Shown here in pieces: positions 49,385-57,189 of a stretch of 64,000 nt of DNA. Each line of letters begins with the position of its first letter. Within the stretch, counting starts at the first letter, position 1. This DNA comes from an uncultured Sphingomonadales bacterium (lineage in GTDB: Bacteria; Pseudomonadota; Alphaproteobacteria; Sphingomonadales; Sphingomonadaceae). The translations under genes and the position numbers were made by a program. The stretch lies in the NCBI GenBank assembly GCA_903832325.1, contig CAILBC010000027.1:1-64000 (forward strand), given 5' to 3'. The notes beneath the pieces are model-generated. The model did no database searches. It was not told where the DNA came from and saw only the letters and a program-made list of their open reading frames with translations.

Positions 49385-49787
49385 ATCGGCATCCGCAAAC
49401 CACTTTGCCGGTGCGTGGGGCGCGGGAAAAAGTGGTTGATCCGATTGGTTAATGAAGCGGGGGACCACACCGGAAAATCCCCCGCCAGCCGATGATCGCA
49501 ATGCACAAGCCAGCACGATTTGTGTGTGCATTGCGGCATCGTGCGGGAATTTACCCGCAGCAATGGCCCAAAAGGTGGAAATATTGCGTTTGGGGTTGAA
49601 GCGTGAACGTTTGCAGTGCACACCTTTGACACGGTATACAGGCTATGTGACCTGATCGCCGGGCAGGGTTGGATACGGCAGCAATGACCAGGGCTGACAG
49701 CAGGGTCGAACCGGGGCGGGCAACGCCAGGGCGCGGTTCCCCCGTGCCATCGGTTCTCGCGCCTGCTGCATCCGTGGTGCCGGTTTC
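49385..49787. other. Intergenic stretch with an 11-bp inverted repeat
   Basis: CGCAATGCACA (49497-49507) and TGTGCATTGCG (49525-49535) are perfect reverse complements around a 17-base spacer, possibly a regulator site or a stem-loop. The bases just before the kinase start lack a strong ribosome site. I see no gene. Confidence 0.45.
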
Positions 49788-51503
49788 ATGAATCGCCAGA
49801 TCAACAAACCCCGGCTCACGAAACCCCGGCCCACGAACCATGTGCGCGGTCGCGCCGCCGCGTTTGCAGCGCCGGCAGCCTTTGCGCTGATCACCGGGCT
49901 TGGTCTGGCCAGCGCCGCCTTTGCCGGGGCCCGGCTGTCTGTCGCCCGGCGCGCGCTGCGCCTTCGCGCCGCCCAACCAGACCAATCCGCTCTGCCCGAA
50001 ACGCCGGCGCTACCCCTTGCAGCTGATGGTGTGCCCCCGGAAAATTCCGCCACAGCCGATGGCGCGGGCCTGGCCGTCATGCAGCGCGAACGCGATGCGG
50101 CCGAGGCGGCCAATGCCGCAAAAAGCCGCTATCTGGCCAATGTCAGCCACGAAATCCGTTCACCGCTCAACGCCATCTATGGCTATGCCCAGTTGCTGGA
50201 ACGCGGTTCGGCGATTGACACCATAGACGCGGCGCGCGTGATCCGGCGCAGCGCCGAACATCTTGCCGATCTGGTCGAAGGGCTGCTGGATATTTCGCTG
50301 GTCGAAAACGGCGTGATGCGCGTTTCCACCGATACCGTGCGCCTGCCCGCGTTCATCGATCAGGTCGATCGCATGTTCCGCCCGGCGGCTGCGGCCAAGG
50401 GCCTTGGGTTCCGCACCGAAGTGACCGGGCGCCTGCCCGATTATGTGCGCACCGATCAGAAACGGCTGCGCCAGGCGCTGATCAACCTGATCGCCAACGC
50501 GATCAAATATACCCAAAGCGGCGAAGTCGTGCTGGCAGTGCGCTATTCTGCGCAAGTCGCCACGTTCGAAGTGCGTGACACCGGCCCCGGCATCCCGCCC
50601 GAAGCGCAGGAGCGCATTTTTGCCCCGTTCGACCGGGGCGTCGAGGGCGCACGCGGCGGCGGCATCGGGCTGGGCCTGCCGATCACGCGCGCGATCATCC
50701 AGATCCTCGGCGGCGAGCTGGAACTGGAAAGCGTGCCCGGCCAGGGTTCGGTGTTTCGCGTGCGCGTCATGCTGGGCCAGGTTGTGGGGCATCGCGACGG
50801 GCCCGAAGACGGGGTGGGGGCGATGCGCCGGGTCGCCACCGGCTATCTTGGCCCGCGGCGTTCGATTCTGGCCGCGGATGATGATCCGCGCCAGCTCGCC
50901 TTTGTGCGCCAGGTGCTGTGCGAACTGGGTTTTGACGTGGTCGCCGCGCCCGATGGCGAAACCGCGCTGGCCATGGCGCGGGCGCGGCGGTTCGATCTGG
51001 CGCTGCTCGATATCGCAATGCCGGGCTGGTCGGGCTGGGAAACCGCGACCGCACTGCGCAAGCTGGGCCGAAATCCGGGTGGCGCCGACATGCGCATCGT
51101 CATGCTGTCGGCCAATGCCCACGAACGCCACGGTCCGGCCGATCCCACCGATATTGCCGCGCACGACCGCTTTCTGGTCAAGCCGGTGGATATCGACACG
51201 CTGGCCGACACCATCGGGGAACTGCTCGATCTGACCTGGACTTTCGCCCCGGCGCCTGCACCCGAAGCCGCCCCTGCGCCGCAACTGGCAGAAGGCGCCG
51301 CGCAGGAATGGCCGGAAGCTGCGCGCGCGCATCTCGATGCCTTGCGCGAACGTGTGCGCATCGGCCATGTGCGCGGGATAGAGGCGGAAATCCGCGCGAT
51401 CGAGGCGGCCGTGGGCAAAGATGGCCCGCTGGTTCCCCGGCTGTATGACTATCTCGACCGATTTGATCTTTCAGGGCTTGCCCGGATGCTGGAGAAAGCC
51501 TGA
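49788..51503 (+). CDS. Hybrid sensor histidine kinase with C-terminal receiver domain
   Basis: 571 residues. One hydrophobic N-terminal segment (about 24-46) anchors it; no sizeable periplasmic sensor is present. A short coiled region leads to the phosphoacceptor His121 in YLANVSHEIRSPLNAIYGYA, the N box around Asn237 (INLIANAIKYTQSG), the G boxes DTGPGIP and GGGIGLGLPITR, then a receiver domain (about 357-475) with Asp408 in LALLDIAMPGW and Lys in DRFLVKPVD. A roughly 100-residue C-terminal helical region follows. It is 2 bases ahead of a LuxR-type response regulator, its likely partner. Confidence 0.92.
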   Translation: MNRQINKPRLTKPRPTNHVRGRAAAFAAPAAFALITGLGLASAAFAGARLSVARRALRLRAAQPDQSALPETPALPLAADGVPPENSATADGAGLAVMQRERDAAEAANAAKSRYLANVSHEIRSPLNAIYGYAQLLERGSAIDTIDAARVIRRSAEHLADLVEGLLDISLVENGVMRVSTDTVRLPAFIDQVDRMFRPAAAAKGLGFRTEVTGRLPDYVRTDQKRLRQALINLIANAIKYTQSGEVVLAVRYSAQVATFEVRDTGPGIPPEAQERIFAPFDRGVEGARGGGIGLGLPITRAIIQILGGELELESVPGQGSVFRVRVMLGQVVGHRDGPEDGVGAMRRVATGYLGPRRSILAADDDPRQLAFVRQVLCELGFDVVAAPDGETALAMARARRFDLALLDIAMPGWSGWETATALRKLGRNPGGADMRIVMLSANAHERHGPADPTDIAAHDRFLVKPVDIDTLADTIGELLDLTWTFAPAPAPEAAPAPQLAEGAAQEWPEAARAHLDALRERVRIGHVRGIEAEIRAIEAAVGKDGPLVPRLYDYLDRFDLSGLARMLEKA

Positions 51504-51505
51504 CC

Positions 51506-52435
51506 ATGAGCGAGGCCCCGCTTCATCGCGACACGGTGCTGGTGGTCGATGACCAGCCGGAATCGCTGCGCCTGCTGACCGATACGCTGGAAACCAGCGG
51601 GATCACCGTGCTGGTGGCCACATCGGGGCAGGGCGCGCTCGATCTGATTACGCATATCGTGCCCGATCTGGTGCTGATGGATGCGGTCATGCCCGGCATG
51701 GACGGGTTCGAGGCGACGGCAAAGATCAAGGCCAATCCGATCAGCCGCCATGTCCCGGTGATTTTCATGACCGGCCTGACCGAAAGCGAGCACGTGATCG
51801 AAGGCTTCGAAGTCGGCGGCGTCGACTATGTGCGAAAACCGGTCAACGTGCACGAATTGCTCGCCCGCGTGCGGGTGCACATGGATCATGCGCGCGCGGT
51901 GCAGGCCAGCACGATCGGGCTCGATGCGACCGGGCGGATGATGCTGGCAACCGATCTGTCGGCGCAATTCCTGTGGTGCACGCCGCTGGCCGAACGCGCA
52001 ATCGGGCGGATCGATGCGGGGTGGAGCCGCGAAAGCGGGCAATTGCCCGATGTCGTGCGGCTGACGATCGAACGGCTGCTGCAACGGCGTGACAGCCCGG
52101 GCACCGCGCTGCGCATCGATTTTCGCCAGGATACGGGCGATTTCGCGCTCGAACTGGTGCTGATCGCGCACTATCGCGAAAATGAAGTGCTGATCCGGCT
52201 GAACCAGTATGATCCGGTGGGCGATGCCGCGCGGTTGCAGGTGCGCCACGGCCTGACCGAGCGCGAAGCCGAAGTGCTGCTGTGGATCAGCTATGGCAAA
52301 TCGAACGCCGATATCAGCGACGTGCTGGAAATCTCGCCGCGCACCGTGCAAAAGCATCTGGAACGCATTTACGAAAAGCTGGGCGTCGAAACCCGCGCCG
52401 CGGCGGCGGCCATCGCCATCCGCTCGGCCGAATAG
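51506..52435 (+). CDS. Response regulator, LuxR/NarL-type output
   Basis: 309 residues. Receiver domain (1-125): Asp15/16, phosphoacceptor Asp59 in LVLMDAVMPGMDGFE, Lys in VRKPVNVHEL. A middle region of about 100 residues (130-240) resembles no domain I can name. The C-terminal helix-turn-helix (about 250-292) is LTEREAEVLLWISYGKSNAD followed by SPRTVQKHLERIYEKLGV. It is coupled to the hybrid kinase and converges with the RidA gene. It is a candidate regulator of the amine-oxidase group, which is inference from position. Confidence 0.93.
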   Translation: MSEAPLHRDTVLVVDDQPESLRLLTDTLETSGITVLVATSGQGALDLITHIVPDLVLMDAVMPGMDGFEATAKIKANPISRHVPVIFMTGLTESEHVIEGFEVGGVDYVRKPVNVHELLARVRVHMDHARAVQASTIGLDATGRMMLATDLSAQFLWCTPLAERAIGRIDAGWSRESGQLPDVVRLTIERLLQRRDSPGTALRIDFRQDTGDFALELVLIAHYRENEVLIRLNQYDPVGDAARLQVRHGLTEREAEVLLWISYGKSNADISDVLEISPRTVQKHLERIYEKLGVETRAAAAAIAIRSAE

Positions 52436-52437
52436 GC

Positions 52438-52467
52438 CCAACGGCCCCCCGCGAAAGGGGCCGTTGG
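52438..52467. terminator. Bidirectional terminator between convergent genes
   Basis: CCAACGGCCCC (52438-52448) pairs with GGGGCCGTTGG (52457-52467), 11 bp with an 8-base loop, between the stops of the response regulator and the RidA-like gene. Confidence 0.65.
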
Positions 52468-52475
52468 CGCCAAAC

Positions 52476-52991
52476 TCACTTCTTTTTGGCGGCGATGCCT
52501 TCGATTTCGATCAGGAAATAGGGGCCGGCCAGTGCCGCCACCTGGAATGTCGAGCGTGCGACGGTGGTCGGGTTGTCGGTTGTCTTGAAAAACTGCTTGA
52601 AGCCTTCGCTGGCGCCGGCGAAGTCCATCTTGCCCAGCTTTGGATCGGCCGCCACAAACAGCGTCAGCTTCATCAGGTCGGCCATCGTATAGCCCTTGCT
52701 TTCCAGCAGGGCCTTGATCTTGGTCAGCGCGCTGATCGTCTGGGTTTTGGTATCGCCCAGATCGTCGACCGATTTCACATCGGCAAAGCCCTTCTTGGGA
52801 TCAACCGGCGATGCAAGCTGCCCCGAGAGAAAGAACAGGTCGGTCCCCGCCTTCACTTCGGCGCCATCGAGAATCAGCGCGGACGGGTTGCTCTGATACT
52901 TGGTGACTTGCGCCATCGCCGGCGCGGCGGTCAGCAGGGCAAGGCCGGTTGCGACGCCGAGCGCGGTCTTGATTGCGGTGTGTGCAGGCAT
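52476..52991 (-). CDS. Exported RidA (YjgF/YER057c/UK114) family protein
   Basis: 171 residues from ATG at 52991 with AAAGGGA upstream. Residues 1-28 form a Sec signal peptide (KTALGVATGLALLTAAPAMA-Q). The mature part is a RidA domain: GTDLFFLSGQLASPVD, KIKALLESKGYTMADLMKLT, LFVAADP and VARSTFQVAALAGPYFLIEI, with Arg146 at the position of the catalytic arginine that binds the imine carboxylate in active RidA. RidA hydrolyses reactive enamines/imines, and is normally cytosolic; an export signal is unusual. It is divergent from the cytochrome c/amine oxidase genes, whose product would be an imine. Confidence 0.85.
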   Translation of the reverse strand: MPAHTAIKTALGVATGLALLTAAPAMAQVTKYQSNPSALILDGAEVKAGTDLFFLSGQLASPVDPKKGFADVKSVDDLGDTKTQTISALTKIKALLESKGYTMADLMKLTLFVAADPKLGKMDFAGASEGFKQFFKTTDNPTTVARSTFQVAALAGPYFLIEIEGIAAKKK

Positions 52992-53352
52992 GGAAGGGTC
53001 CCTTTTCTGGTCGTTTCTGGACGGGTTGCTTCGGGCAGTGCGCACCATAGGGCGCAAATTCGCAGGCGCCACCGGTACCGCACAATCAGCTTATGCGATT
53101 GTTTCAGCGGCGCCAGCGCGAAAATCCTGTCGCGCATGCCAAAGCACGTCCGGCACGCGGGGCAATTACGCGGAACGGCGTATGGGCATCACGGCCGCGC
53201 CGCCGCACTGCCATCTTTGCGGTGTTCGCCACAGATGGTTCCGGCGCGCACGCGGCATGGCGTCCGGCTTGACAGGCCATTCGGCAAAGCCTTGATTGAT
53301 GCCGGGCGAAATCGTCCGCCAGGCGGACAGAGATGACAAGAGATTGCAAGCG
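52992..53352. promoter_or_regulatory. Divergent promoter region of the RidA and cytochrome/amine-oxidase genes
   Basis: A 361-base gap with no gene. ACAATC (53082-53087) and GATTGT (53097-53102) form a 6-9-6 inverted repeat roughly 95 bases from the RidA start, which could be a site for a dimeric regulator such as the LuxR-type protein nearby. The right part of the gap is GC-rich and featureless. Confidence 0.35.
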
Positions 53353-53805
53353 ATGACAAAGCGAAACTCGATCGGGCTGGTTGCCCTGGCGGCGACCTGC
53401 CTTCTGGCCACTGCCACGCTGGCCGATCCCGGATTTGCGCAGGACCGGCCCGGCCCGTCGGGCGGCGATGCCGCCGTCGCCGATAGCGGGAAAGAGATTT
53501 TCGAACAGATCTGCCAGGCCTGCCACATGGCCGATGCCAAAGGCGGTGGCGACAGCGGCATGCGCGTGCCCGCGCTGGCCGACAATCCGCACCTGGCCAA
53601 CAAGGATTACCCCATCGCGATCCTGCTGAAAGGGCGTGGCGGCATGCCGTGGTTCACCGATATCCTGACCAAGCCGCAGATCGCCGCAGTGATCACTTAT
53701 GTCCGCGGCCATTTCAACACCTACAAAGACCCCGTTACCGTGGCCGATATCGATCGCGTCGGGTCGTCGAAGGCGCCCGTTCCCGATTGCAATTGCGGCC
53801 ACTGA
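53353..53805 (+). CDS. Periplasmic c-type cytochrome
   Basis: 150 residues. Signal peptide (SIGLVALAATCLLATATLAD) with cleavage near GFA-Q30. One haem site, C54-QA-C57-H58 in EQICQACHMADAKGGGDSG, and the sixth-ligand Met99 in GRGGMPWFTDILT, a class I cytochrome c. The tail PVPDCNCGH adds two cysteines and a histidine beyond the fold. It lies 92 bases ahead of the flavin amine oxidase on the same strand; known nicotine oxidoreductase NicA2 uses a cytochrome c as acceptor, so this is a plausible electron acceptor for the oxidase. ATG 53353 chosen because it opens the signal peptide. Confidence 0.9.
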   Translation: MTKRNSIGLVALAATCLLATATLADPGFAQDRPGPSGGDAAVADSGKEIFEQICQACHMADAKGGGDSGMRVPALADNPHLANKDYPIAILLKGRGGMPWFTDILTKPQIAAVITYVRGHFNTYKDPVTVADIDRVGSSKAPVPDCNCGH

Positions 53806-53854
53806 CCCCGCGCTTTCGCCTCATTTTTTCGCTTCCAGCCCATCGCTTCCCGCC

Positions 53855-53890
53855 TATCGATCCCAGTTTATCGATCCCAGTTTATCAAGG
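53855..53890 (+). repeat. 14-bp direct repeat ahead of the amine oxidase
   Basis: TATCGATCCCAGTT occurs at 53855-53868 and 53869-53882, followed by TATCAAGGA, which supplies the ribosome site (AAGGA, 53887-53891). The repeat edge thus abuts the translation start region. Confidence 0.75.
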
Positions 53891-53897
53891 ACACGCC

Positions 53898-55502
53898 ATG
53901 ACCGATCACACGTCGCCTGAATTCCTTGCTCCGCCGACCCGCCGGCAACTGTTGACGATGATCGGCAAAGTGGGCGGCGCAACGGCGCTTTATCAGGCCA
54001 TGACGGTGCTGGGCCATGCGGCGGAAAGCCAGTTCAGCGGCCCGCCAAAGCTTTCGGGGGCAAAGCCGGGCGCCAGCGTGCTGGTGCTGGGCGCGGGCCT
54101 CGCGGGCATGCTCGCCGCCTATGAATTGACCAAGGCCGGGTACAAAGTGCAGATCCTGGAATTCCAGGGTCGCACCGGCGGGCGCAACTATTCGGTGCGC
54201 GGCGGCGACACCATCACCGAACTGGGGTCGACGCAGGAAGTCCAGTATGCGCCCGGCAACTATCTCAACCCCGGCCCCTGGCGCATCCCCTATCACCACC
54301 GCACGGTGCTGCATTATTGCCAGGAACTGGGCGTGGAGCTGGAACATTTTGCCCAGCTCAATCACAACGCGATGGTCCACCGCAAGGATGCCTATGGCGG
54401 CAAGCCGCAGCGTTATCGCGATCTTTATGTCGATTACAAAGGCCATGTGGCCGAACTGCTGGGCAAGGCGCTCAATGCCGGCGCGCTCGATACGGCAGTG
54501 ACCACCGAAGACAAGGCCAAGCTGCTCGAAGCGATGCGCAGCTGGGGCGTGCTCGACAAATCGATGGCCTATACCAAAGGCGTCAAAGTCGGCGAACAGC
54601 GCGGCTGGGACCGTCCGCCCGGTGGCGGGGTCAATGGCGCGCCGATCCCCGGCGATGTGGGCACGCTGCACGACACGCTGCAAAGCAAAGTGTGGGACCA
54701 GATCGGGTTTTACACCGAACACGTCATGCAGACGACGATGTTCCAGCCCAAGGGCGGGATGGACAACATCGGCAAGGCGTTCGCCGCCAAAGTGGGCAAC
54801 ATGATCCGGCTCAACACCCGGGTGAGCAAGATCGCGCAGGACGCATCGGGCGTCACGGCCACCTGGACCGACACCAAAACCGGCGCCACCGGCGAAACCA
54901 AGGCGGACTGGCTGGTCTGCACGATCCCCGCGACTGTGCTGGGGCAGATGGATATCCAGGTGTCCGATGCCAAAAAGGCCGCGATCCGCGCGCTGCCTTA
55001 TGGCAATTCGGTCAAGATCGGGCTGGAGATGAAGCGCCGGTTCTGGGAAACCGATTATGCCATCTATGGCGGCCATTCCTTCACCGATCAGCCGATCGGG
55101 TTGATTTCCTACCCCACCGGCAACTGGTTCGGCAAAGGCCCGGCGGTGCTGCTGGGCGCCTATCCGTTTGGCGTGGGGGCCTATATCCTGGCGGGGATGA
55201 CACCGGAAAAGCGCATTGCTGCCGCGCTGGATCAGGGATCGGTGTTCCACCCGGCCGAATACAAGGCGGAATTCCTGTCGGGCGCGTCCGTCGCGTGGAG
55301 CCGGATGCCGTGGATTCTGGGGTGCTGCGCCACCTGGACCGAGGAAAGCCGCGCTGCGCACTATCAGGACCTGGTCTCGATGGAAGGGCGCATCGTTCTC
55401 GCCGGCGAACATTGTTCGTATTACGGTTGCTGGCAGGAAGGCGCGCTGCTGTCGTCGCTCGATGCCGTCACCCGCCTGCACCAGCGCGCCTCGGCCGCGT
55501 AA
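53898..55502 (+). CDS. Tat-exported flavin monoamine oxidase
   Basis: 534 residues. The leader carries R15-R16 in PPTRRQLLTMIGKVGGATAL, a Tat signal, so FAD is loaded before export. The Rossmann motif is VLVLGAGLAGMLAAYELTKA with the acidic end EFQGRTGGRN, and the C-terminal FAD contact is IVLAGEHCSYYGCWQEGALL. It oxidises an amine or amino acid to the imine; the substrate cannot be read. AAGGA sits 6 bases ahead of ATG 53898; the frame further upstream overlaps the cytochrome gene and is not used. Location beside a cytochrome c and an exported RidA suggests a dehydrogenase-type periplasmic amine oxidation rather than an oxygen-using oxidase. Confidence 0.9.
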   Translation: MTDHTSPEFLAPPTRRQLLTMIGKVGGATALYQAMTVLGHAAESQFSGPPKLSGAKPGASVLVLGAGLAGMLAAYELTKAGYKVQILEFQGRTGGRNYSVRGGDTITELGSTQEVQYAPGNYLNPGPWRIPYHHRTVLHYCQELGVELEHFAQLNHNAMVHRKDAYGGKPQRYRDLYVDYKGHVAELLGKALNAGALDTAVTTEDKAKLLEAMRSWGVLDKSMAYTKGVKVGEQRGWDRPPGGGVNGAPIPGDVGTLHDTLQSKVWDQIGFYTEHVMQTTMFQPKGGMDNIGKAFAAKVGNMIRLNTRVSKIAQDASGVTATWTDTKTGATGETKADWLVCTIPATVLGQMDIQVSDAKKAAIRALPYGNSVKIGLEMKRRFWETDYAIYGGHSFTDQPIGLISYPTGNWFGKGPAVLLGAYPFGVGAYILAGMTPEKRIAAALDQGSVFHPAEYKAEFLSGASVAWSRMPWILGCCATWTEESRAAHYQDLVSMEGRIVLAGEHCSYYGCWQEGALLSSLDAVTRLHQRASAA

Positions 55503-55528
55503 GAGCAAAAGGGCTATCGCCTATTCAG

Positions 55529-55626
55529 CCCTCCCCTAAGGGGGATGGCCGGGGTGGGGGTGTCCGGCGCCAGATCCCGCGCGCCATCCTCGACCACGGA
55601 CACCCCACCCCCGAAGGGGAGGGGGA
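55529..55626. repeat. GC-rich imperfect inverted-repeat element
   Basis: CCCTCCCCTAAGGGGG and GGGGTGGGGGTGTCCG on the left mirror CGGACACCCCACCCCCG and AAGGGGAGGGGG on the right, with a one-base slip and an extra GATGGCC-type insertion. From memory, such C/G-tract palindromes occur in many copies in sphingomonad and Caulobacter genomes. It separates the amine oxidase from the quinone oxidoreductase gene. Confidence 0.65.
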
Positions 55627-55729
55627 TAAGGCAATCCTGCGCGGAAAACGCGCATTCGAGACGTTGACTAATCCGCACCGCAAGTCACAGGCGCCGCATG
55701 TGCAACCTGCCTGGCGGAAGAGGCCATTG

Positions 55730-56716
55730 ATGACCATGCGCGTTCTGGAAGTGCGGGCGCTGTCCGATGATCTGTCGGGGCTGGCGCTGGCGGATCGGCC
55801 GATCCCGCAGCCGGGCCCGGGCGAAGTGCTGGTGCGGATCGAGGCGGTCGCGCTCGGCTTTCCCGACTTGCTGATGACGCAGGGTCTCTATCAGGCCAAA
55901 CCGCCGCTGCCGTTCGTGCCCGGCATGGAATGCGCCGGGGTGGTGGTCGATCGCGGCGCGGATGTGACCACGTGGCACGCGGGCGACCGGGTGATCTGCG
56001 GCGGGCTCGGCGGCGTTGCCCAATATGGCGCCTTTGCCGGCGATGCCATGCAGCCGCTGCCCGAATGCCTTACGTTTGCCGAAGGCGCTGCGCTGCGCGT
56101 GGCCTATCTTACCGCCTGGGTGGCGCTGCACCGGCTGGGCCGGGCGCAGCCGGGCGAATCGCTGGTGGTGCACGGCGCGGCGGGCGGTGTGGGGCTGGCA
56201 GCCGTCGATCTGGCGCGCGAACTGGGCCTGCGTACGATTGCCGTGGTTTCGAGCGATGCCAAACGCAATGCGGTGCAGGCGCTCTGTCATCCGGAGGCAG
56301 TGGTGATCGGGCCGACTGCCATCCGCGCGCAGGTTCTGGACCTGACCGGGGGGCGCGGGGCCGATCTGGTCTATGATCCGGTGGGCGGCGATGTGTTCGA
56401 CGAAGCCTGCCGCTATACCGCGTTTGGCGGCCGGCTGCTGGTGGTGGGCTTTGCCGGCGGGCGCATCGCCACGGTCGGGGCCAACATTCCGCTGATCAAG
56501 GGGTTTTCGATCATCGGCGTGCGCGCTGGTGAATATGGCCGCCGCTTTCCCGAACTGGGCCGCGAAAACCTGGATGCGATCCATGCGCTTGCGCGACAGG
56601 GGCGCATCCGCCCGCATGTGCACGCCGCTCTGCCGCTCGATCGCTGGCGCGATGCCTTTGCCGCGATGCAGGACCGCCAGGTGATTGGCCGCACGGTGAT
56701 TTTGCCACACGCGTGA
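55730..56716 (+). CDS. NADPH:quinone oxidoreductase-type zinc-free alcohol dehydrogenase family protein
   Basis: 328-residue medium-chain reductase. GroES-like domain (LVRIEAVALGFPDLLMTQGL, PFVPGMECAGVV, AGDRVICGG) followed by the Rossmann domain with VVHGAAGGVGLAAVDLAREL, and the terminal segment YTAFGGRLLVVGFAGG. No structural-zinc cysteine cluster is seen, which points to the quinone oxidoreductase subgroup. GGAAGAGG at 55715-55722 precedes ATG 55730; a second ATG follows at 55736. A terminator lies behind it. The substrate is unknown. Confidence 0.9.
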   Translation: MTMRVLEVRALSDDLSGLALADRPIPQPGPGEVLVRIEAVALGFPDLLMTQGLYQAKPPLPFVPGMECAGVVVDRGADVTTWHAGDRVICGGLGGVAQYGAFAGDAMQPLPECLTFAEGAALRVAYLTAWVALHRLGRAQPGESLVVHGAAGGVGLAAVDLARELGLRTIAVVSSDAKRNAVQALCHPEAVVIGPTAIRAQVLDLTGGRGADLVYDPVGGDVFDEACRYTAFGGRLLVVGFAGGRIATVGANIPLIKGFSIIGVRAGEYGRRFPELGRENLDAIHALARQGRIRPHVHAALPLDRWRDAFAAMQDRQVIGRTVILPHA

Positions 56717-56748
56717 ACCCCTGATGCCAAATCAGAGGGCAAAAAAAG

Positions 56749-56775
56749 GGGCCGCCCGTTGCCGGGCGGCCCTTT
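56749..56775. terminator. Intrinsic terminator after the quinone oxidoreductase gene
   Basis: GGGCCGCCCG (56749-56758) pairs with CGGGCGGCCC (56763-56772), 10 bp with a 4-base loop, flanked by AAAAAAA upstream and TTT downstream. Confidence 0.75.
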
Positions 56776-57189
56776 GAAAGTTTGGGAGAGGATGCCTGAA
56801 AGGCAGGATCGGAATGCGCCCGGGGCCGGTTTTACGCAAGTGCGAAACAGGCAATTGGGCTTGCGAAAAACGCAACTGTTCCATTGCGTCATGGCTCGGC
56901 CTGTCGAACAAGCCGCAGTGGGCCTGAAAAAACCTTGATAAACCAATATCCGCATGCGTATGCATAATGTGCATGTCAGGGGCCTGATGTGCACCGGGCG
57001 CAAGTTCCCCCGATTAACCATCCCTTCCCAAAAGGGCATGACTGCGCTGCATCATGCGGTGGTTTCACCCGTTTTGCCGGGCAAGACGGGGCTGCGCCCG
57101 ACTCGGCAGGGGACCCTGCCGCCAAACAGACGTTGCCTTGCGCGCGCCCAGCGGGCAGCGTGGCAAGCACCAAGGAGATTTCGCCCGTG
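56776..57189. other. Intergenic stretch before the M20 peptidase
   Basis: I see no credible gene. The region is A/T-richer around 56930-56990, where TATGCATAATGTGCATG gives small overlapping palindromes that could mark a promoter. AAGGAGA at 57172-57178 is the ribosome site for the next gene. Confidence 0.4.

Noticed and set aside
56732..56974. 80-codon minus-strand frame in the gap after the quinone oxidoreductase
   Set aside because: Reads through the terminator hairpin and lacks a ribosome site; composition unlike a protein of this genome.
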